A stretch of DNA of 64,000 bases from contig JAKZZE010000014.1 in NCBI GenBank assembly GCA_024220505.1, positions 248,001 through 312,000 on the forward strand, read 5' to 3'. A model generated the notes under the pieces. That model did not search any database. It was not told where the DNA came from and worked only from the letters and a program-made list of their open reading frames with translations. The stretch comes from Rhizopus arrhizus (taxonomy: Eukaryota; Mucoromycota; Mucoromycetes; Mucorales; Rhizopodaceae). This document shows positions 45,217 to 56,508 of the stretch, piece by piece; the stretch's first letter is position 1; each line of letters starts with the position of its first letter. The position numbers were made by a program, and so were the translations under genes.

Positions 45217-47039
45217 TTAGTAAATTTTGACTTTTCCATCGCTAACACTACAAATAATATGCTGATAGCCTTCCTTCTCACTTGGCAAAATTTCCATGTC
45301 TTTTATAGCTTCCAAATCACTACCTGTATATTCAATTTCAACCTGAATATTTGATCCAGATTCATGGATTGTTGATAATGAGCTAGTCTGATAAAGACCC
45401 CCATCAGCTTTAAATAATAAATATCAGTATATTCAGCTTTTATCGCATCATTTACCACTAGAAGCACAAAGAACAAGCTCTCCATTTCTGCTCAATTTTG
45501 GCACCAGTGAAGTGATAGGGTACTTATTTCTTTGCCATTGAGCAACAGGCTCTCTACGTAAATGAATATAAGAAAAAAAGCTGTAACGCATTTTTTTTTT
45601 TTGTTTTACTTTAAGTGTTTTGCTAATGAATATACATGGATTTGACCATTTTCGTTACCAGTAAAAATCAGATTTGATGCTTCATCATAAGCCAATGCTG
45701 TTAGAGCATAATCGTCACTTCGAAAGACAAATAGCTATCTTGATGTTAACACAAAATATTCCTTTATAAATAAGCGCTTTCTATCTCTTTTTCTTACTTC
45801 AGTTTTTGTTCCTAAGTGAATACCACGAACACTGCCATCACCCAATGCTGCCAATACTAATTTATCCTCTGTACCTACTTCCAATGGATCTACAGAGTAA
45901 ATAGTAAATATGATTATGATTATGTGCGAATTGGTTTCCTTCATTTTGAATTTACCCAATTTTTCTTTTTCTGCTGGCTGATAAATTAAAGGAAGTTTTG
46001 TTAAAATAATTTTATTGACAGGCCAGTTATAATTTCCCAAAGTAGCAATTGTAGAAGAGGTACCACAGTTCCACAATTTAATTGTTCCGTCGCGAGACGA
46101 AGCTGTAATAATGTGTCAGGAAGTGACTCAATTTGTTTAAATTAACCTACACAATACGTTTCTTCCTTTCTCGATAATTGCGGTGCTAGTGATAGCTATC
46201 GTATTGTAAGAAATAAAAATACAAGGGTTTGCTTTATTGTTTAATGTACCTGATGTATGACCCTTCAAAGTAACTGGGTTGCTTCCATCAATAGCAGACC
46301 AAATCTTGAGCTGAAAATCAGCTCCACCCGACAATAAAACAAGATTACTTGGAAAAAATTGAACTGTGGTGACATCGCTTAAATGACCTGTTAATGTTTT
46401 CTATCCTTGATTTCAATACGCAAATCATTTTTTTCCCATCACATTCCCTTCTCACCTGCACTTCTCCTTCTGCAATATTTCCCAACAAAATATTTGATCC
46501 ATTACCCGCAGCAAATAATTTCCCATTTTGAGATACACTAATGCATAAAAGCTAACTTGATTATATAATTAACAATACGTTGTACAAAAGCATATCCTTT
46601 GTATAATTATTACTGAGGTTTTCTCTGCTAAAGCTATTTCGGTTGTGGGCCCTTGAACTAAGATGTCTTTTACTCCAATCTCATCACATTTTACTTTAAA
46701 CATATGCTAACAAAAAAAAAAAATTAACACTTTTTATAAATGAGTTAAAGAATCAGCTTACAGAATCAAGTGAACTAACAGAAAACCCATTTTTTCCTTC
46801 AAGCTCAAACGCTTCATTGTCTTTCTTTGTCACTTGGATAGATCCTTGCACACTTGATTTACCTAAAAAGAAGGATACTTAGATTTCAGGTTGTGAATTT
46901 TATGAAACTGTCAAATATAACCTGTTATATAACAAGCAATCCAAAACGATGTGTTTGGACTTTTTCCTGAAGCTACTTCTTGAGTCACTTGATCCCAATC
47001 CGCTTGAACAGATATGAAAGGTAATTGTAAAGTTGTCAT
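45217..47039 (-). CDS. RPN14: Proteasomal ATPase-associated factor 1 / Rpn14 (WD40 assembly chaperone)
   Basis: Chaperone that binds Rpt ATPases while the 19S proteasome base is assembled. Eleven short exons (47039-46922, 46862-46762, 46706-46614, 46551-46456, 46400-46250, 46195-46151, 46102-45956, 45889-45798, 45734-45610, 45553-45456, 45407-45217) give 418 residues in one frame. The N terminus (FISVQADWDQV) and the WD repeats follow PAAF1 order: LLCISVSQNGKLFAAGNGSN, then FFPSNLVLLSGGADFQLKIW, TLKGHTS, IIEKGRNVLSSSRDGTIKLWNCG, VGTEDKLVLAALGDG, IFTGNENGQIHVY, and a final SVSDGKVKIY. An ATG 24 codons upstream (47111) is in frame and would add a hydrophobic leader. I prefer 47039 because the family is cytosolic. 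Confidence 0.88.
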
Positions 47040-47325
47040 TAAAAAGCAAACGCGTAGGTTTATACAAAAAAGAAAAAGAAAAAGAACAAGTATGAATTTT
47101 CGAATCGGCATTTGAATACTGGTTCTTAAAAAATACTTTTAAAGGCTTTCTCTGTCTTTTTCATTTTATTCTTTTTTGTTAATCCAAAGCTCAACTCTAT
47201 TCAATACATGGCTTCTCATTTATGTATTTAATAAATTTCGGCCTAACTGCCCCTACAAGAGAAAAAATAAAAAATAAAAATGAATAAAGTGATTCGCGGC
47301 GCTCTTTTCCTTTGAATGAACACGA

Positions 47326-47481
47326 ATGGAAATAACACGAGAGCAAGCAATTTACATGTTTTATTGCGAAGAATATAGCGATGAAAACACTGCTAAAATT
47401 CTGAAGAACATTGACGATATTAAAGAATTGAACGTTTGCTATGAGAAATATCCATTGAATCCAGTCCTAGTCCCTCTTTAG
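47326..47481 (+). CDS. Small ORF, 51 residues, unknown
   Basis: Starts at an ATG 287 bases head-to-head from the RPN14 start and reads MEITREQAIYMFYCEEYSDE followed by NTAKILKNIDDIKELNV, ending at TAG 47481. It is acidic and helical, without a signal peptide. It might be the first exon of a lost gene, the N-terminal HTH-like scrap of a transposase, or a small protein. The only support is the coding-like composition. Confidence 0.3.
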   Translation: MEITREQAIYMFYCEEYSDENTAKILKNIDDIKELNVCYEKYPLNPVLVPL

Positions 47482-49241
47482 GATCGTAGCAGAACCTCAT
47501 ATTTATTGTAACTTGTTAGTACTTGGGATTTGGATTGTATTAAAGTGACGTAAATTTGTTTACTTTGAGGTTAGAAGCCTTGGTCAATTAAGCTAATTAA
47601 ACAGTTAAGCCAAGTTTTGTTTTTGAAGTTAGCCAATAATTTTTTTGTAATGAGTCAAATTTTATTTTTGAAGTTGGCAGGTTCCCTCTAGGGTCGCCCT
47701 CCTGGCTGATAATATGCTCAATACTGCACGAATTAGACCAGATGCACCATGCCAAACAGATCCCTATCCAGCACCCACATGGGCAGAAGCTTCTAATATG
47801 GCTAAGCCAGTTTCTTTAATTTTTTTCTGATGTCTCCACTTATTCCTTTTCCTTTTACATTTTTATCCCTGACGCCAAAGGGGGGTTTTTTTTTTCTTAG
47901 CATTAACCTCCTAGCAGATTAACTTGGTCCGGGCTTACATTTGTATATTTTTAATTATATGCACTTGATTGGACCTTAAATAAAAGATTATGTTTAAATA
48001 ACAAAAAGTTGACCAATAATTTGTAAAAATAATGTAGTTCACTCATCTGGAAATCCTTACTCGGCTTGTGGGAATTAATGCAATGATACCTGAGATTAAT
48101 TTATTTTTGCGTGTTCAAATTAACTCAAAGAATGCTGAGTCTAGCCCCGAAAAACCGATCGCTTCACATTTCTTACTGTCTGCTTTGAGCCTGTAACATT
48201 TAATATCAGGCTTCATCTTAGGTCAAAGCTCCTCTATAGGAATAATAAAAGGCAAGTAAAGAAGATGTATACACTTACACCTTCTACTCTCAATAAACAT
48301 TGTATGCTTGAAGGAATGTGAATGGGGGAATTATCCATCGCTAAATAAATGGTCCTTCACTCCATGTATATCCAGCACATCCATTATGTTTGATAGATAT
48401 TTAACGATGCTTCTCACTGTATCTTTGCTCAAACTTGTCCGGAATTTTACAATAGTACCTTTATTGATCTTCTTTGAGTCATTTTTTGTTGTGTCAGCAA
48501 TGTATTCAAGACATAGGCAAAGGGCTATATTGCCAATAATTTCAGGTTTGTCCTTTTCTTTAAATATACTAACAATGCTGCAAATTTCTTGCTAAACCTA
48601 TGTATTTTTCAGGCTTCCTAGATAATGACACTGTGGAGCCTTTTTTTTAACAGAGTAGAATCACTTTCCTCCTGTGCCAAATTATTAATCAAACCCATAT
48701 ATTTAGATTCTAAAATGCAGCCATTATCCCTTTTGTGCCATTGGAGTAGCAAGAGATACTCGCGGCAATTACTTCATTGAATATGTTCATAATAAGATAC
48801 TTCCTAGAATTTCGTTCTCTCCAGAACCGAAAGAAAAAGAGAAATTTATCTGGTATTAATGCTCTTAATTAGGCTCTTGTGAGTATTTGTCTAGTACGCA
48901 TAGCCCAACAGCTATCAATATACTTACAAAATTATTCTGTTTTATTATTCACTTAGATCCCTTCTTGCTCCCTCCCTTTCATCTTTACCATTGAGCCTAG
49001 AGGGACTTCAATTTCATTGTATTCTTATTTTTGATCTTGTCTGGATGAAGCGATATCTACAAGACATCTTCGCTCACCGTGCTTAGGTAAAGTATGAAGG
49101 AATAAAATAATCATTTAATCATACTTCAAAGGTTTGTTTGAGTAGAGCCTTTTGTGACCGCGAAAAAAAACAAATATGCTGCTTGATTCAAAAAAAAAAA
49201 AAAAAAAAAAAAAAACAAAGATCTTTTGTTTTTAAACTGCA
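47482..49241. other. Decayed repeat-bearing region
   Basis: Contains a short internal duplication (AAGTTxTxTTTTTGAAGTTRGC at about 47610 and 47650), a less AT-rich patch at 47680-47800, and the fourth copy of the dispersed repeat. A 95-codon frame at 48308-48595 has no start context or motif I trust. A run of about 24 A lies just before the TFIIIC gene start. Confidence 0.4.
47845..48000 (+). repeat. Fourth copy of the dispersed ~180-base repeat
   Basis: Shares TTATCCCTGA(n)AAAGG-like head, GTCCGGGC and ATTTGTAT, and the AT-rich tail order with the three units at 9.6-10.25 kb. Confidence 0.45.
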
Positions 49242-51325
49242 ATGGCGAAAAAGAAAAGAACAGACGGCAACAGTTTCATTCCACCAATACCTCAAATGGC
49301 AGTTGACATTGAAGGTCCTTCTTCTGAAAACATGTTGGACACTTCAAACATTTATGACCAAGTTGTTTACGAGGACGTGCATCCTCAAATGGACGAATGG
49401 GAAGTTGTAGAAGAAAGGTAGAGATTTCTAAATTGTAGTCAAGAACAATGTATTTTATTGATTCAATTTTTTTCTAATAGTGAAGCAATGCCGTATTTTC
49501 CCTCAAGAATTCAACCGGTCAACGTGAAATTGGGCATAGAACGGGAAAGCAAAGTGGAGATACCTTTGTTTAGTTTTATTAAATTAGGTAAACAAAAGGC
49601 AGATACTAAATACAAAACGACTCAATACAAATACTGATTTTTATCAAAGAGGATCACTTTAAATATAAGAAAGGCTATATACTCAACACTGGCGGAAATA
49701 TTTGGGGTCTTGATTTCGTACCAAAGGTTGCGTCTCAACAATCAGATCCGCTCACTCAATATCTTGCTGTTGGAGGATATAGAGGAGCTGCAGAAGAACA
49801 TATGAGTATGGACGAAGTCCAACCAACAGGAACATACAAGAATTGTATTCAAATCTATAAATTGAAGTTGTCTGCAAAGCAAGCTCAGACAGATCCTGTT
49901 TTGGAAATATGTATTTTGCATGATTTTGGTGTTATTTATGATCTTAAATGGTGTCCTTATGGTGCATATGAAGAAGTAAGTATCCATTGTCTTATATACA
50001 ACGTGTTTTTGCTCAAGTGTGATTTTCAGAAGTCTGCCAATTCAGAACTGCCAAAACTAGGGATTTTGACAATAGCGTGCGGAGATGAGACGTTAAGAAC
50101 AATGGTTGTACCACATCCCGAAGTTATTAGAACAAAATTAAATATAACAAGTAATAAAACCATATACCGTAAGTTTAGGTAAACAATAAATAGCGACAGA
50201 GAGAGGGGGTGGGGGATAAAAAGAGGAAAGAAAAAGGAAAGAAAATAGGGAATGCATACTGATAAACCAGTTTCTTTATACAGTACGCGTCAAGGCAAGT
50301 CGATGCACATTAGCCAGTAAATATTCAAAAGCATTGGCCATCGCTTGGGGCGGACACAAAAAACTCGCTTCGTGTGGAACAGCTGGCGATGTCACCGTTT
50401 GGAATATGGAGTCTGCTTTAAGAAATCCATCAGCTGTTTGTAGTCAACATTTGCTTTACGCTTCAATGGTCCTTGATGCACCCGGAAAGAATATTTGCTG
50501 GCGTGGAATAATAGATCCTTATCATATTATTGTAGGTGGTTTTGATGGGCAGATCAGACTAGTTGATATGAATGATCCCAGTGTGCCTTTCACCATGTCT
50601 CGATCAAGAGGTTTATAAGGAAGAGGAGAATATGGAATGAGAAAAATTGACTTCTTGGAATAGGCCCTGTGTATTCTATTGCTTGGCCAGGCCATGCACC
50701 TATGCTATTACTTTCGGGGGCTGAGGACGTCATCCGTGCCTTAACTTATAGTGGTAGTATGGGACCATGCTATACGAGATATGGTGAAATGCCAGGCCCA
50801 TGTTGGTCTATAGGCATGTCAGAACATCACGGACATTTAAGCGTGGCCAATGCTACTGGATGGATCGTTACGACTAATGTTTACCAGCCAAAACTTAAAT
50901 CGATTGTAAACTAATCCTATTCTTTATTTTTCATTATTTCTAAAATAGTTTGTTAGGCATTGAATCTTTATGTTGTATATAAGCTGTGTTATCATGCGGA
51001 AACAAAATCTTTTATTTATGTGGATGGTTTAGGTGTGAAGGTACGAACGATTGTGTTACAATATCTTTCAAGTGATTAAAAAAACGTGTAGACGGGCGAA
51101 TATATGAAAAAAGTACCACGTTACGAGCTTTTTAGTACGCCTGAAGTATCGCTTCAAAAGGTTGAATTGTTGGATAGAATGATTTTATTATGGTTTATTA
51201 ACATAGACATAAAAATATAGGTGACGTGGAATCCAAACAAGGAAACAGCAGGGTTTATAGCTAGTGGGGGTGCGGCAGGGTTATGTAGAATTGAATTTGA
51301 AGGTAGAGGACCTAATTGGGAATAA
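49242..51325 (+). CDS. TFIIIC subunit, WD40 type (Tfc6/Sfc6/GTF3C2-like)
   Basis: Nine exons (49242-49417, 49481-49587, 49650-49975, 50030-50168, 50284-50610, 50664-50905, 50957-51040, 51092-51160, 51221-51325) give 524 residues. The short basic start MAKKKRTDG is followed by an acidic stretch and a WD40-like propeller: NTGGNIWGLDFVP, QYLAVGGYRGAAEEH, YDLKWCPYGAYE, GILTIACGDETLR, ALAIAWGGHKKLASCGTAGDVTVW, HIIVGGFDGQIRLVDM, YSIAWPGHAPMLLLSGAED and a last blade VTWNPNKETAGFIASGGAAGLCRIEF. This pattern, with long inserts and an H..Y..G..DG....D block, fits the TFIIIC subunit that binds the B-box module of tRNA promoters together with Tfc3. The call rests on pattern, not on an alignment. A generic WD40 protein is the alternative. 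Confidence 0.75.
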
Positions 51326-52978
51326 TAGGTTTAGAATTTCAATACATTTGGAATAAATATGATTTACTTTTTTTATTTATTTTTATATGCGAATGACAAC
51401 CACTTTGAATTACATTATTCTAGATGTGTATGTTGTTAGTAGATCGAGTATAGTATTTAAGCTTGAAAGTGAGATAAGTTTATTTTTTAGAGATTAAAAG
51501 TAGTAAAACTACTTTTATGCCCTTGATTTGTTTGGTCATTTTATTTTTATACAGTACCTGCAGCACCAAATTACACATCCTTTTTTGTTAATTAATAAAC
51601 AGTCAAAATCATATTTAAAACTTTAACCTTTTGAAGTTTCATGTATGAATATATCAAGCTAACAACTTTAAGTTTATAAACAGATTACTAGCTTCAACAG
51701 ATGAATTGTTTTTACGCGGTAAGATTAAGAACCAAATCTTCATAGACTGTTAACATTTATTGAATATAATTAAAAAAACAAAAGTTTTGTTAGCGAACAA
51801 GTTGATAGATCAGTACATTTGGTCATTGCTTTTTATTTTTTGATTTGAAGATAAATAAAACAGGTGGAGCATTCACTGTCTGTTCTTCTATGCTATTGTC
51901 TTATATATATATATATTACTCGCCACATATTAAACAATACAAAAAAAAAGAAGCCTTTCGACTAATAAAAATCGTATTTTGCTTTTCTTTTTTTCTTTGC
52001 TATCAACTGCAAAATGGGCTTAATAGAATGCATGCACACACCGGGACTTACTCAACTTATTATGCCCTGCTGTATGTAAATGTAACCTAATGCACATCTT
52101 AAATAAGAATGTAATTACACGCATATTTGTTTATAAATATAATTACCTATTCGTTTGGAAAAATGTTTTTTATTCCTTTTGCTGGATTTGTTCCCTTTTT
52201 CCTTAATCTTTATTCGTTTTTCCCTTTTTTTGTAATACGTGGCAAAACAGATTGGTTTCATAAGCTGCAATCAACTGCAGCTGTACTGAACCTTGAGAAA
52301 GAAGACTGTGGACTATTCCTCGGGAATGATTCGGCAAGAAAGCTACGGCATACGCATATATTTGGACCCGAAAAGATTTTCTATTTCACCACAGAACCTG
52401 TTAGACAGAAGCTTATTACAGGGATATAGCCTGTTAACCTTGTTAATGAGGCTGAAAACATTGTTCGTCGTATTGATATTGCACCACTTTCTTTTGAGAT
52501 TAAATCAAGAAAAAGGAAAGCAGTAAATATTTTTTTGAATGATAGATTAAACAAGAAGATGCACACATATACACTATCAAAATGTAAAATAGTCTATTCA
52601 ACCTGACTACAGTCATACACAAAAACAAAAGTAATAATCTACTCACTAAAAAAGTTATTATATTACATAAACTACCTTATAAGGAGAGAATGAGAGAGTA
52701 TATTATTTTGTACTTTATGTGGATATGACGGCATTAGACTTTTGGCAAATTAAAGTCCTATTGTGAATTATTTGATCGGAGCAAGTGAGTGACTAATAAG
52801 GCATAAATCGAGAAGTGTATGATAAGTGCAGAGATCGGATATTTCACTTTCATAAATAAGAGGTGACGATGTCATGCTTATGCATAATCGTGACAGGTAA
52901 AATTACGTTCTTTTTTATTATAAATTAAAGGAGAAGGTTGTATTCATTTCCTTTTTTCTATTGTTTATAATAAAAAAA
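51326..52978. other. Intergenic region with an unidentified coding relic
   Basis: At 52230-52530 the plus strand reads GKTDWFHKLQSTAAVLNLE, GPEKIFYF and, in another frame, VNEAENIVRRIDIAPLSFEIKS. It looks like a broken element ORF or old gene. The rest is AT-rich and empty. Confidence 0.3.
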
Positions 52979-54343
52979 ATGCCTCAACATCAAGTATTTC
53001 AATCGATCCTTGACAATGATGTATACAAGTTCACAATGCAAAATGCTGTATTTAAGCATTACAAGAAAGATATACCAGTTGTCTATCAATTCACAAATAG
53101 AGAAAAGTCACTTCATTTAAACACAAAAGCAGTCGAATGGCTTCAAAAACAAATCAATGGTAACACTCGTACAAAAAGAGGGATGCAATTTATAGTAATT
53201 TTTTTTTTCTGTGGTCAAGTATAGATTTAGAATATGTTACTTTAACTGAAGCAGAACGAGACTATCTATCAGGCTTTCCTTATTTTCATCAAGACTATAT
53301 TAATTATTTGTACCAATACCGTTTTAGACCTAAAGAACAAGTGAAATTATCCTTTGACCAAGAGACTGGTGATCTTCAACTAGAAGTAGTAGGGACCTGG
53401 TTAGAGACAATTTTGTATGAAGTACCCTTACTAGCTTTGATTTCTGAATCTTATTTCCGCTTTGTGGATACCGACTGGACTTACGAAGGTCAAATTGAAC
53501 AAGCAGCTCAAAAGACACGTACCCTCTTGGAACACGGTTGTGGATTTGCTGAATTTGGCACACGTCGACGCCGTGACTTCAAAACACAGGATATGGTTGT
53601 ACGTGCGATGTGTGATGCCTTTTCAGAGTGTAAAGAGAGATATGAAAATGAAGGAAAGGTACTTCAGGGTGCTTTTACTGGTACAAGTAATTTATATCTT
53701 GCCATGAAATATCAGTTATATGCAGTTGGCACTTGTGGTAAGGACACTTGCAAAAGAGTGAAAAGGACTTTCATTTTTAATTTACGTAATAGCACATGAG
53801 TTCTTTATGGCTGTCTCCGCAATTGAGGGTATTCAACATGCTAATCGTAAAGCGTTAGAAATTTGGCATGACATCTATCAGGGAGCACTTGGTATAGCAT
53901 TGACCGATACATTCACAACAGACGTATTTTTACAAGATTTTCAGTATGATTTGGCTTCCGTTTATGATGGTGTTCGCCATGACTCGGGAGATCCTGCAGA
54001 GTTTGCAACCAGGATGGTTGAACATTACAAATCGATCGGTATTGATCCATCTACAAAAGTGATTGTTTTCTCTGATTCATTGAATGTGGATCGTGCTATT
54101 ATGCTCAAAGAACACTCTCGTAAACTGGGTATCAAATCGAATTTTGGTATTGGAACTTCGCTTACAAATGATTTCAAGAAGGCAAATGATAAAAACATCA
54201 AGAGTAAACCGATGAATATTGTAATCAAGATTAAAGAGTGTCAAGGAAAACGTGTTATCAAATTGAGCGATGATCCTTCAAAGCACAGTGCAGATGATGC
54301 AGCTATTGCAGCATTTCAGCGTGAATTAGGCATAACAGAATAA
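52979..54343 (+). CDS. NPT1: Nicotinate phosphoribosyltransferase
   Basis: Converts nicotinic acid and PRPP to nicotinate mononucleotide in NAD salvage (Preiss-Handler route). Exons 52979-53159, 53225-53737 and 53793-54343 give 414 residues, the usual fungal/bacterial PncB length. Landmarks: SILDNDVYKFTMQNAVF, QFTNRE, GTWLETILYEVPLLALISESYF, FGTRRRRDF, GAFTGTSNLYLA, GTCGAHEFFM across the second intron (with the conserved His after the Gly), LTDTFTTDVFLQDF, YDGVRHDSGDP, VIVFSDSLNVD and FGIGTSLTND. The end SADDAAIAAFQRELG is also typical. No targeting signal, so probably cytosol or nucleus. The start is the ATG after an A-rich leader; no other ATG lies before the conserved block. Confidence 0.95.
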
Positions 54344-54639
54344 TAATAATAATAAACTTTAAATATTTGTTGTAGTCTTTTCATCTTTTAGAAAGGGACA
54401 GAAATGCTGTTTATAGGAAGCAATGTGCGTATAGTGTTCCTTTTAAAGAAAAACTAGCAATATAAATACTAGATTTTGCAGGTATATAGTGCTCCTCGTG
54501 CTATTTCGCGACTTTAAGATTGATCAATTAGTGATATTTAATTTTTTAATTCACAGTTTTTTCTTTTTCAATCAGTAGCTTTTTAAGCAAGAGGAAATAC
54601 GTATTATTTTCAGGTAGAAAAGTTTATTATTGATGATAG
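54344..54639. other. 3' flank of NPT1
   Basis: About 300 AT-rich bases with nothing recognised. Confidence 0.3.
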
Positions 54640-54880
54640 ATATTGTACTATATGAACTTTGTTAAGACAAGTCACAAAATTATCCACAGAATACTGAATA
54701 AAAGCCTTGATGAGGCGAATGTGAACTTCATCAGAAGCATCAGAAATCCTAGACTTCAAGTCCTTTTTGTCGTCAAACTTACTGAGTTTGGCTTTGTTTT
54801 TAACAATAGATTATAATTGCTCTATCAGATTAAGCTTAGGAGGATAAGGATAGATATACGTTTAAACAAGATATTGTATT
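54640..54880 (-). mobile_element. Tc1-like transposase C-terminal relic
   Basis: Reading leftward: YPPKLNLIEQL-stop-SIVKNKAKLSKF, then KDLKSRISDASDEV and FIQYSVDNFVTCLNK. This is the PPYSPxLNPIExxW region with the third catalytic carboxylate (Glu of IEQ) and the helical tail of Tc1/DDE_3 transposases. The usual Trp after IEQ is a stop. The DNA-binding half is not next to it. Confidence 0.6.
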
Positions 54881-55129
54881 CAAAGGCTTAAATGAGCACG
54901 CGGTATTTCAAGACACCATAATTGCCCAAGCTAGATCAAATGAAATGTAATGGAAGCTAAAAAAAACCCTTATGGGAGCAAGGGCAAAAAAAAAAAAAAA
55001 AAAAAGAAAATGAAGGAGTAAGGAGGGAAAGCGGTGTCATAGACATCAGTGTGGGATCTGGGGCAATCTTTGCTCGAGATGGGCTGACGATACAGGCGGA
55101 TCTTTTGGGTAAAGTAGGTAGTTAGGTCC

Positions 55130-56060
55130 ATAAAGGATGGCACAAACGGTTGGGTAAGCACGCTAGATATTTATCCACAGAGTCTATGCATGGTCAAGGA
55201 TACATCCTGTGCGATACTTGTATAGTTGGGCAAAGCCATACGACGTTAAGCCTTCGAGGTCAGTAAGGCCAGAATGGTTAAAGAAGTTGGCAACAGCATT
55301 GTAAATAAGAGCCCTGGACCGCTGCAGGACGATGCAGATTCGATGAAGGAATTCTTTTCGAGCACTTTGTACTTTACTGACAATGGGTTGTTCCATGCCT
55401 GTCGATGCCTAAATTTGCGGTCGTTCTTGGTATGAATCTTGAATAATATGCTTCATTGATGTTGTTTGGAAGTATTTGCCACAGCTAACGCAACGGAACA
55501 AGAGCTGTGGTGGGTCTGATTTGGTAAAACCATATCTACTATATCCAATGTTCTTGCCTGGGGACAATTGTCAAAGTTAATAAAATCTTCATGTTCATCC
55601 TGTGAATGGTCTTGTTTATTTTCAGTAAATATACAAGTCAGGCTCATTCTTTAGTCTTTGCATCCAATCTTGAGCAGTACGTTCAGCAATACCTGCTAGA
55701 ATAGCCTTAAGAAAATTGAACTTGATACAGTACATAAAGAGGCATTTTTAAGTGTCAGTGCATACATTGTACTGCTTTCCTGAAACGCTTCTTGATACTT
55801 TATTAGGCAGTTCCTTCATTTTGGCTTAGTATTTTATCATTTGAATCTAACTCAGGCATTTAAGATTCACTATATTTACTGAAATTAGTCAAGGCTTGCA
55901 AGTTGAAATGATCAGCTTCTTCCTTCCATTCCATAACATGAGCTTTACTCTCTTCAATGATTCTGTCTTGGCTAAATTTTTTTTTAGAAAAAAAATGCTC
56001 ATTTAGAATAGTTAGAAAACAAAACAATAAAAAACTACGAATTGAAAAGTGTTGAAACAA
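55130..56060 (-). mobile_element. Unidentified element relic with a C-x2-C finger piece
   Basis: Coding islands in changing frames on the minus strand: RIIEESKAHVMEWKEEAD, YGFTKSDPPQLLFRCVSCGKYFQTT, then VSKVQSARKEFLHRICIVLQ and AVANFFNHSGLTDLEGLTSYG. The RC..CGK.F phrase after KxxPPQLxF recalls the small zinc ribbons of some transposases. No DDE core was seen. Class undetermined. Confidence 0.35.
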
Positions 56061-56508
56061 ATTAAAACCCCGCGAATTGGCATGGAGGGCACTATACTTT
56101 ATTACTTTTTATTGCCTGACTCTGCCAATTCATATTAAAAAAGGGTCTATGCTCATAAGAGTGAACTATCGGAGATGAATAAGGAAAACAATAAATCATC
56201 CATACTTTTATGATTTGCTCAGAAGGAGTTAAAAAGAAATACATAGATACATACATTACACGATTATAATAACATGAATCTCATCAATCGACAAGGGAAA
56301 GACAAGGAAAGAAAAGATGTTAATTGTTTAATTTCCTATTTGGAAAATCATTTCATGGTTACACTGTATTTCTAGGTGACTTTTCTCTTTTACTCTCTCA
56401 CTTTCCTCTCCTTTTCACGCTAAAACACTTTTCTTTTCGCTTTTTTTTTTTTTTTTTTTTTTTTATTATTTTTATTTTTATCTTTTTTTTTTATAAAAAA
56501 AAGTTTAA
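56061..56508. other. Leader region of the coiled-coil gene
   Basis: Ends in a very T-rich tract (56440-56500) right before the ATG at 56509, as seen for many genes here. Confidence 0.4.

Noticed and set aside
49138..49241. Upstream extension of the TFIIIC-like gene
   Set aside because: It belongs to another frame and consists of a translated A-run. The ATG at 49242 gives a consistent exon chain.
53330..53563. 77-residue minus-strand frame
   Set aside because: A shadow of nicotinate phosphoribosyltransferase exon 2.
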